Origin: Chamaecrista fasciculata
Taxonomy: Eukaryota > Streptophyta > Magnoliopsida > Fabales > Fabaceae
Direction: 5' to 3'
NCBI GenBank assembly: GCA_003254925.1
Contig: QANZ01039167.1
Location: 212,282 to 276,281, forward strand
Length of the DNA: 64,000 bases
The notes below the pieces were generated by a model, which saw only the letters and a list, made by a program, of their open reading frames with translations, was not told the origin of the DNA and made no database searches. The position numbers were made by a program, and so were the translations under genes. Shown piece by piece: positions 48,505 through 59,636 of this stretch (the stretch's first letter is position 1; the number at the start of each line of letters is the position of its first letter).

Positions 48505-50354
48505 TCTACAATTTTACATTCTCCTAATTTAATTTGAAGAGATATTTGGGAGGAGAAAGTTTTTGAGAACTTGATAAATAAAAATTACCATTTAACTCCC
48601 CATCCTTTTTCTTTCGACTCCATCATTCTCTTTTCAACTCTCAAACTTACCCTGAGATTCTGAATCATGGGGAAATATTTTCTTTCTATAATTTTTGGAA
48701 TTTGTGTTTAGACTACGAAAAGAAACAATAGAATTCAAAGGGAGTAGTGAGGATTCTAGAGTTTAGACTACTTTGAATATCTCAGATGTCATAACTATTG
48801 ACCATATCTACATATATATAGATATATATATAGATATTGTAAGAAGCAATACTGTAAGAACTAGCTAAAATATAGGGTTGAACGGTTCAACTGATTGGAT
48901 GACTCTAGCTAGTTAAGAGAGACAGTTTAGCTCATTGTAAGAAAATTGTCCTAGCAATTGAACCATTTTGGACTGATGAGAAAACTGGATAATTGATCTA
49001 AAAGCAAATTAGATTAACGGGAGAACTAGTTATAAATCAAGCAAAAACCAACTAGATAGGTCATTTAAAAATTGAGTAAACTATTAACTTGGTCTTTAAA
49101 AGATTACCACATTAATAACTTAATCTCTGAAAGATTGAAATGCACAGTTTAGTCTATGAAAGAACTAAACAATATACTTATTAGTCATTTTCATAGACTA
49201 AAGGATATGCTGTCTCATTCTTTCAAGGATTAATAAGTATACTGTTTGATACTTTTAAGGATTAAATTCTGTATATTAATCTTCAGAGATCGAGAGTGAT
49301 CTTTCAAAGACTAAATTGTTATTTATTCTTTAAATTTTTGTAAAGAATAGCTACTTTAGAAGCATTGTCAAGTTTTAGGGTTACCGGATCAATTCCAAAG
49401 GGCCGAGTAAGAATAAAAAATACTAAAATTTGAAAATAAAAATAATGAAAAGTTTAATGAAACCATTTTTTGGATCCAAAACACACTATTTATATTAAAA
49501 TAAAAAAAATACATATATATCTATATCTATACTATATTATATGGCTAAACCCCTTTATGGTTGGTCAAAAATAGTGAATTAAAAAATTAAAAAAGAAAAA
49601 AAAATCACCACTCTCTTTCCCCACTTCTTTAAAAAATAAATGAATTAAAAAAATGCAAAAAACGATTAAAAATTAAAAAATGCCACCACTCTCTCTCCCC
49701 ACTCACTCTCCCCATATGAGGTAATTTCAAATTGGTCCTAAATATTTTATTTATTTTAGATGAGTCTTACATATTTGTATAATTTCTCAAATTGGTCCTA
49801 AACTTACTCTTTTATCAATATAAAAATTTAATATAATCTTCAACTTTAAATCAATTCAACTGTTACGGGCACGCCAAACCCCTAGTGTATATATATTCAT
49901 CTACTTTTTCTTTTTCATGTGATCTAGGTTAGGATATCTATGGTGAATAGTACTAATGACTAATCCCTGGCCTCACCAATGACAGTTACATATATATAGT
50001 CCTATAGTCTGACAAACTTTTGAATAAGTATCTCATTTCATTTTTAAATCATTATATAGAAGTAAATCAAATTAATCATAAACAAGCATGAAAGACAGAT
50101 AAAGGTAATTAATTCACCGAAAGAAGATAAACCTCTACTAAACACTTTTACATGCATTCATAATAACTTGCAAATTTAAATACAACGAAGTAATCCACAG
50201 ACAGCAAACAGTAATTAAGATTCAAGATTAATGTAGTAAAATGCAAAATAAAAATAAAACTTCTATAAATTAAAATACCTGCGATTCATTTTTAGCTAGA
50301 GCAAGTTTTTCTGTATGTGCATGTCTCTCATATCGTTCCAGGATGCCATCCATG
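43275..50354 (-). CDS. FRUITFULL/AP1-clade MADS-box gene, exons 2-8 only (MADS exon outside window)
   Basis: Transcription factor of the AP1/SQUA/FUL group, which controls floral meristem identity and fruit development. Exons, complement: 50279-50354 (76 nt), 46732-46796 (65), 45854-45953 (100), 45699-45740 (42), 44768-44809 (42), 44534-44637 (104), 43275-43374 (100). The 65-100-42-42 series is the classic MIKC K-box pattern. Exon 2 begins in phase 2 with MDGILERYERHAH. The K domain reads LEYYKLTTKVEVLEKNLR, NYVGQDLDVLSLRELQNLE and NQLMNESISELQKR. The C-terminus ends MPPWMMPHLIR, a version of the FUL-like LPPWML motif, with no farnesylation CaaX box of the euAP1 type. That places it with FUL-like (perhaps AGL79-type) rather than AP1. 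The MADS-box exon was searched for from 50355 to 64000 and not found, so intron 1 exceeds 13.6 kb or the gene is broken. Confidence 0.92.
43850..44231. repeat. Foldback element in FUL-like intron 7
   Basis: Inverted arms of about 180 bp start 'aaggctaaattg' and end in its inverse 'aatttagcctt'. Each arm contains repeated 'cttgagttttaaaacttgacagacagacccc' type blocks (about 80-90 bp apart). Confidence 0.8.
45249..45594. mobile_element. hAT-like MITE, copy D (uninterrupted), between FUL-like exons 5 and 6
   Basis: 346 bp with ends ctaggaagcatgg and ...ccatgcttcttag and a perfect 8-bp duplication gcttaaac (45241-45248, 45595-45602). Subterminal zones are rich in 'gacacg' on the left and its inverse on the right, with an AT-rich middle. 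It serves as the reference copy for A, B and C. Confidence 0.92.
46187..46601. repeat. Foldback element with palindromic centre, FUL-like intron 3
   Basis: Arms of about 190 bp hold several 'tttggtctcatatcttt' units, inverted in the right arm as 'aaagatatgagacccaaa'. The centre is a hairpin with a 12-bp stem, aaaatgatcaac / gttgatcatttt. Same family as 50931-51341. Confidence 0.8.
47016..47324 (-). mobile_element. Helitron-like element in FUL-like intron 2
   Basis: On the minus strand it runs from TCTATACTATATTATATGTG to a hairpin zone (gtgcccgttaggacac) and gcccCTAG, followed by T. It is inserted between A and T with no target duplication. These are the hallmarks of non-autonomous Helitrons. 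No Rep/helicase is present. Confidence 0.7.
47513..48053. mobile_element. MITE-like element with GCGG-rich ends, FUL-like intron 2
   Basis: Terminal inverted repeats catggttgcaaattgcgg and ...ccgcaatttgcaaccttg bound 541 bp. The outer 190 bp (left) and 95 bp (right) are dense in 'ccgcaa' / 'ttgcgg' words and far more GC-rich than the AT-rich core. A target duplication was not recognised, so the exact ends are open. Short open frames in it come from the repeats. Confidence 0.65.
49072..49345. repeat. Foldback repeat in FUL-like intron 2
   Basis: Imperfect inverted arms of about 120 bp, with 'cttggtctttaaaagatta' on the left and 'gatctttcaaagactaaattg' on the right. Related in wording to the repeat at 10515-10772. 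Confidence 0.6.
49526..49885 (+). mobile_element. Helitron-like element in FUL-like intron 2, plus orientation
   Basis: Starts TCTATACTATATTATATGG and ends acgggcacgccaaacccCTAG before T, matching the minus-oriented copies at 47016 and 10975. Non-coding. Confidence 0.7.
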
Positions 50355-50930
50355 CTGCACTCCACAAATAGAAGTTGTCAGAAACTTTGAATTTTCAAAA
50401 ATTTAGAATTGGACAATGAATAAAATAAAACTTTATAGCTACACATTATTATTATTAAACATTTTTTTAAGAACCAGCCTAATTGATAATCAGAAACTAT
50501 TCTTCTCAGGCGTAGATATCATTCAAATAAATTTTCTGTTTACAGTTTACTAACAAAGTTTTTTACACACATCCAGTTTCAACCCAGTTATCTAGAAATA
50601 ATATTAATTTATGCTTATATGTTATTTTCGTAGATCATGTTGAATTCCAGTATAAATGGCATAACAGTAATTTGGAAATAATTTTAATTTGCTGAAGTTT
50701 ATATAATTACTACAAGATTTGGAGCTTTTAATAATGTGAAAGTCTTGGTAGAGAAATAGTCTATGGGCTTGTAGGATTGGCTAGAGAGGAGAATACAATC
50801 GGAAATTAATATTGGATGTTAATAAAAATAAAAGTATAATGTCATAGCACTTGATCAATTGAGGCATTATTATCTAAAGGACTAGTCTTGATGAATTCTC
50901 CTCACAACTTAAATACTACCAGATGATATT

Positions 50931-51341
50931 AAGGCCAAAGTATACTTTTGGTCTCGTATCTTTTGCTCAAGTCTCAATTTGGTCATATATCCTTTGTCGT
51001 TGCAGTTTTGATCCCACATTTTTTGGTCTAGTGCAAAATTAGTGTCATATCTTTTTCGTTGCAGTTTTGATCTCATATATTTGTAAAAAGTTCCACCGTT
51101 AGTCTCACAATGTGGAATCTTTTGCAAAGATATGAGATCAATTTTGTAACTTGACCAAAAGATATGAGACCAAATCTGCAACCTGACAAAAAGATATAAG
51201 ACCGAAAGTGCAACAAAAAAATATACAGGACCAAATTGAGACATGAACAAAAGATATAAGACCAAAAGTACAATAAAAAATATATAAAACCAAATTGAGA
51301 CATGAAAAAAAGATACGAGATCAAAAGTGTGTACTTTGACC
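50931..51341. repeat. Foldback element in FUL-like intron 1
   Basis: Arms with three to four 'ttttggtctcatatctttt' units each (unit spacing about 50-60 bp), inverted on the right as 'aaaagatataagaccaaaa'. Ends read ggccaaagta / tactttgacct. Same family as 46187-46601. Confidence 0.78.
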
Positions 51342-53642
51342 TAATATTAAAGTATTATTCTACTAATTCAGTTGTAATCTTCGTTCATATCAATATCTTT
51401 AGAAGAAGAATTGAGATTGAGGTACTCTATTACCTCTCCTAACAGTGGGAATGTTTGCAAATTACAATTAAAAATGTTACTTGAGACTTGAGAGTTGAGA
51501 CTACATATTAATTTATACACTAATACATGTGAGAATGTGATTAGCTTACTATTAGCAGTTAGATTAGTTGGTTTTCCGTTAATAGAAATCAGTTAAGAGA
51601 CTGCCTAATGCCTGTATAAACATTGTACTTCACTCTCATTTCTCATATTTTTTTTGAACTGATCTCATTTCTCATATTGAATACACTGCAATAGTATATA
51701 TATTAACATATTAGTGACTACAATTTTTTGTAGTAATTTTGTTTTATACATGTTGTGATATATATGTCTTGATCAAAATAATTATGATCAACAAACACAT
51801 AGTAGCAAAATGTATATGGAAAATCAATTTGGAGCATTATCAAACCAAACCGAACCATGGAATGCAAATTTAGTGAAGGGTTAACTAAGAATGAGGTGAA
51901 GTTTAGGAGATGATCTCTCATATAGGTCACAAGTTTCAAGTATCAAAAAACGATAGTACAAAATAAAAGAGAAATAGAATAGGACATAAACTATAAGATT
52001 CAAGCCGGGTGGATAAAATGGATGAAGGTTTTAGAGGTTATTTGTAGTAGAAAGGTACCACTTAAATTTTATAAAAAAAAAATTCATTGTACAATTATAA
52101 GACCTGCATTATTATTATATTGTACTTAATGTTGGGCGATAAAAAGTTAGCATGAACAAAAATTTAATGTGATTGAGATGGAATGAGTGATAGTATTTAT
52201 CATAAAAAAGTTAATTGAAACATGCTTTAGTTTAAACATATACAAAGAGGACATTTGAAGACTCGAATACGTAAAATGGACCAGATAAATGATAACCCAA
52301 TAATTCAAAGAAAAGATTATTAATAAAAATATTCGAAAAGATTTAGTCTATATAGTCACCCTCACTTAATTGAAAAAAAAAAACTTTAGTTGTTTTGTCG
52401 TTGTGTGGGGATCTAAGTATAAAAATAAATGTGAATCTTGCAACTAAAAAAATTAGTCTCTCTAATTTGGTCAGGCGTTTCATGTGTTCAACACTTACCA
52501 AGACATTAACAGTTAGAATTTAATATATTGGTAATAGGCATATAGATCTGTCAGACCTCAGTAAAAAGAACATTTATACATATATATAATCAGACATTAT
52601 TACTAAGTCAAATATTATAATATATATAGGATGACCTAAAAAGAAGACAAAAAATAGATTGTATTACCAATTTAAATAAATAATCCATCTTATTGAGATG
52701 ACCAAATTTTCATTTGTATTTATTTGATATTGCAGATAACCTGAATAATATAAAGACTAATGCTTATTTAATAGATTTAATTTAGAATTTATTTGTGCAA
52801 TAATTAAAATATAGAATTACGTTAGTTATTCATTTTATTAATATATTACAAAAAGTTTAAAAATCTTCATAATATATATATAGATGTATATGTTGTATTG
52901 TGGTTGCATTGTTTATATTTTTCAAAGTTTAACATAGATTTATGTTCATGATATTTACATCATCCCAATTCCCAAGTGTATGTTCATGCATATCAATCTA
53001 GGGTTTCTCTTTTATTTTATTTTCTTTGTTTCTCCTCCACGGCACCTAATTTAGTAGTTCAGTTTCTACCACCACCATTTTTTCCTTTTTTTTTAATTAG
53101 TATTAAAAATAAATCAGATATATCGTCTCCCCATTATATATTTGGGTATTGATGCTTATAACAAGATTTTGATGTATTTAAATTAATTAAATGAAAGACA
53201 TACGAAATATACCATTTATACTTAGATAAATTCATTGAGTTTACTTTCCATCTAAGTTTACCGTTTCTTCCCAAGTTTACTTAATTAAACTCTGAATTTT
53301 AACAACTTTGCATGCAACATGCATGATGTTTCTAAAATCAAAATTTGCTAGATCTAAATTTAAAATTGACTAATCTACCATGTCAAAAGGTTTTCACTCT
53401 TCAATCATATTAACACAAGAGCTTAATTATGATGACATTTACTATATAACTCAAAAGTCGCTAGATATCTTGTATGTAATAGACATAATAATAATAATTT
53501 GTGGGCAGCATCAAAATATACAATTCATCCTAATGTTATTTTACATTTCATTAGACTAAAATTCTTTTATTTGTTATATATTGTACATTTCATTCAGTTT
53601 TTTTTAAATAATATGATGTATCAATATTAAGACATATCGCCT

Positions 53643-53674
<32 letters not shown>

Positions 53675-54449
53675 AAAAAGTGTTCATGTCAACATGTGTT
53701 TAGCTACTATTGATGTTGTGGGAATGCATGGCGTACGTAGTCAATGTAGATACCCATAATCCATGTTCATGCATGTCTGCATCATATCATTGACACATTC
53801 AAATTAAAACATCTAGTTTTTTTTAATGGAATTCAAAATTTCTAGTCTTCTCTCCATGTTTCACACATAAAAAATATTTTACACACATGCATGTAGTGAT
53901 TGGATTTCTTAAAAACAAGGAACTTGGTTGCACCTTATAATTAAAACACATGCATGTATATATATATATATATAGCATATATCTTCTTTAAATTAAAACA
54001 CATGTACATATATACACAAGAAGAACGTATAGTAAACCTAATACAAGTGGTGAGACATGATCATATATACCTAGGTGTAGCTTCTTGTTACAAAAAGTAC
54101 AAATTAAACTAGACAAGGCTTATTAATTATATCTAATTCATAAATCATCTATTTATGATGTTTGGTTCCAACCTTAGTTCTTAATTAGAAGAAATGCTAT
54201 ATATGAAAAATAGAGAATCAGAAGAAGAGAGAGAAGTAATAATTACATTAATTATTTATTAGAAATAATTCGGTTCAGCATTATAATTAAGAACAATTCT
54301 ATTACACTGATGAATTCCACTCAGAATTAAAATATGCAGTTTTCGTACTGTCTTTGGATATTTCAAATCTTCAATTTTTCTTTTGGTGCTAAGTAGAAGA
54401 AAACAAAAAAACCACAACCTCAAAATGGAGAAGAAGGCACAAATGGAGC

Positions 54450-54486
<37 letters not shown>

Positions 54487-55126
54487 CATTGTTTCTTCTG
54501 TCTGTTTTCAGTTTTGAAATGATATGAATGGGGAAAGTAATAAGAGTTTTTTTTTTCAAATATCTTAATCATTACTAATTTACTACCCTCAATTAGTTGG
54601 TTTTATTGAAAGATCTCCAATGGAACTATATATATATATATATCTAATTAACTCTATGTATAACTTGAAGATCTTCTACAAATGCATTCATTATATTCTA
54701 CCACTATGTTATTATATTATTATTGCTGTTTTCGGCCAATCATATTTTCAGTAGATTAATCCTTCAAGCATGCTTTCCTACACTAGTCTAGAAAATTAAT
54801 CATGCTCACCTTTTATAATAATTTTTATTTTGGTAGATGATATATGATGTTAGATATTTGATGATGTATATAAGCTTTTTTATAAAAATATAAGCTTTGG
54901 CCATTGAAAGTACTGTTTAATCAATCAATGAGGTTTGGTCTAGATCTTAAACACACTGAAAATTAAATTGCAAATGATTTTTTTAAAAATATCAAATGAT
55001 ATACTATATATTATTATTATTATAATTATAGTAATAAATAATAATGTTTTATTCTCATCATCTATTTTAATCCNACCATTAATTTATCTCCATAAATTAA
55101 TTGATATGTTCACAACATATCTATAA
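51342..55126. other. AT-rich stretch, probable part of FUL-like intron 1
   Basis: Very AT-rich with TA microsatellites at about 53644-53669, 53957-53974, 54454-54481 and 54628-54642. No MADS-box coding sequence, other gene or clear mobile element was recognised on either strand. One ambiguous base is at 55074. Intron 1 of AP1/FUL genes often carries regulatory sites, but none is claimed here. Confidence 0.5.
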
Positions 55127-55157
55127 AATGATTGGCCCTAGGGCACAATCTCCAACA
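55127..55157 (-). repeat. LTR-type terminus in minus orientation (one arm of a 28-bp inverted pair)
   Basis: On the minus strand it reads TGTTGGAGATTGTGCCCTAG and onward, like the start of a Copia LTR. 55127-55154 is the perfect inverse of 63961-63988, and similarity continues weakly for another 15 bp. It abuts 'gggccatatcc' at 55158, which itself resembles the same LTR start in plus orientation minus its first 18-20 bp. Confidence 0.6.
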
Positions 55158-55995
55158 GGGCCATATCCAAACACGGTGTGTCTTTATGCATTTAGTTTTG
55201 TATGTGATGCAATGCGCTAGATGTATGCCTAGGGGTGCGAATTTTAACATGCAACTTTATTTTACGCTACCATCATGTATATGATACGAGCGTAGGATTT
55301 TTTATGAGATACAAGATCCGTGCATGCGTTTATATGTATGAGATACATGGGAAATAAACACATGGCACGACTCGTTTAATTTTAAAATTGGTTTTAAAAT
55401 TGAACTAAAATAGAACATTAAAAATTGAACCCTTTTAAAAATCTTAAGTTTTAATGCCATCAATAAAACACCCTGTTAAAATCTTGTTCATCGCGGAGCG
55501 GTGATCGCCTATGCGACACGTATCTGCCTTGACCTTGAGGAGACACGGGTGAATGGGAGATTCAACGCAGCGCCTTGTTGAAATCTCAGTTTATTAAATG
55601 CGGTGATCGCCTACGCGACACGTGTTTAGTGGGCCTTGATGATATGGAGGTTGGGCTTCTGCCTTGTTGTTTTGAGCCTAGCCATTCACGAGTTTTATTG
55701 TGTGACTTAATGGGGTTATCAAATCGGATTTGGACCTCAAGGCATTAGATGGGATAAACCTGCCATAATAAGTATCATGTGATGATATAGTCCCATAAAG
55801 ATCTAAGAGTCACATGAGATGTGATTGGTAAGGAGATACCTACCTAAATAATCTAAGGGTGCATGATCGCCCAAGCGACGGTAAACTTTGGTGAAATATG
55901 GATCTTAGCCACTAATAATAATTTTACTGGGTTTTATAAAATGGTCGATATATATTTTTTTGCTAATTAACTTTCATATCTAAGTTGTAGAATCA

Positions 55996-56640
55996 ATGAC
56001 AAACAATAGTTCAAACATTATCACTGCGATCTATCCTTGAGAAGGATAAGTTGTCTGGGACAAACTTCCTTGACTGGTTTTATAATTGAGAATTGTTCTC
56101 ACCCAACGAAGGAGGCTTTATGTCCTAAAGTCTAAGTTAAAAGAGACGAACTTCCTTGACTGGTTTCATAATTTGAGAATTGTTCTCACCCAACGAAGGA
56201 AGCTTTATGTCCTAAGAATCCCTCCCCTGAAGAGCATGCCAAGGATGCTCCAAGAGCTCAAGGAACTGCTTGTGAGAAGCACTTCAATGACTCTGTGGAC
56301 GTCGCTTGCCTGATGCTAGCCACGATAGTTCAAGAGTTGAACACGGGAATATTGTCGGCTTTTGAGAATGGTCACACATCTCAAGGAAACGTTCCAGAAC
56401 TAGGGGAAAGGAAAGGACAAAGGAAAGAGGAAGGGAAAAGCCGTGGTTGGTGAGACCAAGCCAGCGGCCAAGCCCAACCCACCGCCTGCCAAGAAGGCAA
56501 AGCCCACCAAGGATGCAATTCGCTTTTTCTGCCAGAAGCCAGGACACTGGAAGAGGAATTGCAAACTGTATATGGAAGATCTGAAGAAACAGAAGAAAGG
56601 CGCTGAGGCCTCTACTTCAGGTATCTTTGTTATGAATGTT
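55996..56640 (+). pseudogene. Copia gag remnant
   Basis: The likely start ATG at 55996 is followed within 20 codons by a stop. The gag motif NFLDWFHNLRIVL is present in a duplicated block (56059-56128 and 56145-56215). Further on, a zinc knuckle reads RFFCQKPGHWKRNC, where the first ligand Cys has become Arg (cgc). Several frame breaks separate these parts. It is not functional. Confidence 0.8.
56059..56215 (+). repeat. 86-bp-period tandem duplication inside gag
   Basis: Two copies of about 70 bp, 'gacRaacttccttgactggtt...tgtcctaa', differ by four or five bases; each encodes the same gag segment. Confidence 0.85.
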
Positions 56641-57039
56641 CTTTTCTACTTAAACCACTTGGGTATTAGATACAACATGTGGTTCTCACATTTGATGTGA
56701 AGGGTCTTAGAGACAGTAGAAAGCTGAACAGAAGCGAGGTGGACCTACGAGTAGGCAATGGAGCAAGGGTTGCTGCTATTGCTGTAGGAACATGCGAGCT
56801 TGTTTTGCCCTCTGGGCTTATTTTATTGTTATTATGTACCTTCTTTAAGTTCAAACAATGTTTCTCTTTCTTATTTGATAAGGAAGGTTTTGCATGTGTT
56901 AACTGAAAAGAATGGTGTTCAATTTATAAAGATGATGTTTATTTGCTTATGGTGATTTGCAAGATAATCATTGCATCTTGAAATTAGAACGTTAACACGA
57001 TAACAACATTTATAACATTGATACGAAAAGGATTAAGAT

Positions 57040-59636
57040 TAGCGAATCTAATCCTACATACCTTTGGCATTGTCGTTTAGGCCGTATAAACGAGAAACGC
57101 CTAGAGAAGCTCCATAAAGATGGACTTCTAAGCTCATTTGATTTTGAATCATGTGAAGCATGCGAATCTTGTTTACTTGGTAAAATGGCAAAGGCGCCCT
57201 TCACTGGACACAGTGAAAAAGCACGTGACTCATTGGGAATCATACATAGTGATGTATGTGGACCCATGAGTACTCAAGTTAGAGGTGGTTACTCATATTT
57301 CATTACGTTCACTGACGACTTCAGTAGGTTTGACTATGTCTACCTAATGAAGCACAAGTCAGAGTCTTTTGAAATGTTCAAGAGATTTCAAAGTGAGGTA
57401 GAGAACCAACTTGACAAGAAAATCAAAGTCCTTCGATCTGATCGAGGAGGCGAATTTTTGGGTCAAGAATTTATTGATCATCTTAGAAGTTGTGGGATAG
57501 TCTCACAACTTACTCCTCCTGGAACCCCACAGTGGAATGGTGTGTCTAAGAGGAGGAATCGAACTTTATTAGATATGGTTCGATCTATGATGAGTCAAGC
57601 TGATCTTCCGCCATCCTTATTTGGGGAATGCTTTAGAAGCTGCTGCGTTCACACTTAACCGTGTTCCGTCCAAGGCAGTTGAGAAGACACCATATGAGAT
57701 ATGGAAAGGGAAGAGTCCCAATTTGTCGTACCTCAAATATGGGGATATGAAGTTTACATTAAGCAATAGCCTAACGATAAACTCTATCCCAAATCCCTCA
57801 AGTGTCTATTTCTGGGATACCCCAAGGAAACGAGGGGGTATTACGTCTACTACCCATCTGACAACAAAGTGTTTGTGGTCAGAAGTGGATTCCTTTTAGA
57901 AAGGGATTTTGTTTCCAAAAGAAACAGTTGGAGTAAGATATATCTTGAAGGAGTTCAAGATCCACAAGACACTCTAGAGGCGCAGACGAAAACTAGAGAA
58001 GAGCCAAAAGGAGTTGTGGAAGCTCCTCTAATGACACAAGGACCACAAAGGTTTGATAGAACACGTTCTCAACCTCAAAGATACAGATTTTTGATGACTG
58101 AGAACAAGGATGTGTTGCGCATGGAGCGTGGTGAGCCTACCACCTATCAAGAAGCTATCGTGGGTCCGAACTCTGAAAATGGGTTGAAGCCATGAAGGCT
58201 GAGATGCAATCCATGTATGACAACAAGGTATGGACCTTAGTTAATGCACCTGAAGGTGTAAAAGTCGTAGGGTGCAAGTGGGTTTTTAAGGAGAAAACCG
58301 ACATGGATGGCAACGTCAATATCTTCAAGGCGAGGCTAGTTGCAAAGGGGTTTACACAACGTCATGGGATGACGAAACGTTTTCCCCAGTTGCAATGGCC
58401 GATTCCATTAGGATCCTGCTTGCCATAGCCGCATATTATGACTATGAGATATGGAAAATGGATGTCAAAACATCATTCCTTAATGGAAGGCTGCCCGAGG
58501 ATGTGTACGTGACACAACCTGAGGGGTTTGTATGTCCAGAGGAACCAGGAAAGGTGTGCAAGCTTCAAAAATCCATTTGTGGATTGAAGCAAGTATCGCG
58601 GAGTTGGAATCATCGTTTTGATGAGGTAGTCAAAGAGTTTGGCTTCTTACAAAACTCTGACGAGCCTTGTGTTTACAAGAAGGTTAGTGGGAGCACAATT
58701 GTGTTCTTGGTGCTTTATGTCAATAACATTTTGCTCGTTGGAAATGATAATCCTACCTTGGAGATTGTGAATCTTGGTTGGGAAAATCATTCTCAATGAA
58801 GGACTTAGGAGAAGCTGCCTATATTCTAGGCATCAAGATCTATAGAGATAGATCTCGAAGGCTTCTTAAATTAAGTCAGAGTACATACTTGGATGAGGTA
58901 CTGAAGGGGTTTAGTATGCAAGACGCCAAGAAGGGATTCATACCGATGAATCGTGGTGTAGTCCTAAGGAAGAATCAGTGTCCCAAGACACTTGATGAGC
59001 GAGGGCGCATGAGTGGCATCCCTTGTGCTTCGGCAATAGGATCCATCATGTATGCCGTGCTGTGTACTCGACCTGATGTGTCGTTTGCCCTAAGCCTAAC
59101 GAGCTGGTTTCAACAAGACCTTGGTGAGGGTCGTTGGACCGCTGTCATAAACATCCTTAAGTACTTGAGAATAACTAAGGATGAATTCTTGGTTTATGGT
59201 GGAACTGATGTGTAATTGGTTACACAGGTGCCCGTTTTCCAAACCGACCAAGATGTTTTAAATCGCAGTCTTTTTACGTGTTTTTCTCCTGAACGGTGGC
59301 ATCGTGAGTTGGAAAGGTTCCAAGCAGAGCACGATTGCTGATTCTACAACGTAGGGTTGGTCGCGTGGAGACGCGGACTGTAAAACTAGTGTCTTAAGTA
59401 TGCCTGGTGGTCACCCTGTGGAGACAGGAAAGACACCAAATGGGACTGGGTCCCACACTGACGTTTCGACAGTGATATATACTCAGACGTTATCACCTTG
59501 AGATGGTGATGTTAAGATATGTAAAGTAGCATTCGAGGATAAAGTTGTCGATCCTCTTACGAACCCCCTAGCATGGGTCTTACATGAAAGCCATGTAATG
59601 TCAATGGAGATTAGACACATTAATGGATGTTCCTAG
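57040..59636 (+). pseudogene. Copia pol remnant (integrase, reverse transcriptase, RNase H)
   Basis: The pre-integrase zinc region starts near 57053 (YLWHCRLGRINEKRLEKL). The integrase core shows the first two acidic residues (Asp at 57251, Asp at 57440), but the third, normally Glu in a GVxERRNRT context, is Lys at 57548-57550. The reverse transcriptase (58180-58790) has WVFKEKTDMDG, KMDVKTSFLNG and CGLKQ, but the YVDD catalytic box is YVNN at 58716-58727. RNase H is broken after about 59345, and a terminal DPLTNPL motif appears near 59550. At least four frame changes occur (about 57620, 57880, 58385 and 58780). It is catalytically dead. Confidence 0.88.

Noticed and set aside
50355..55126. 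MADS-box exon 1 of the FUL-like gene
   Set aside because: No minus-strand sequence resembling the MADS domain was found; the region is AT-rich and full of stops.
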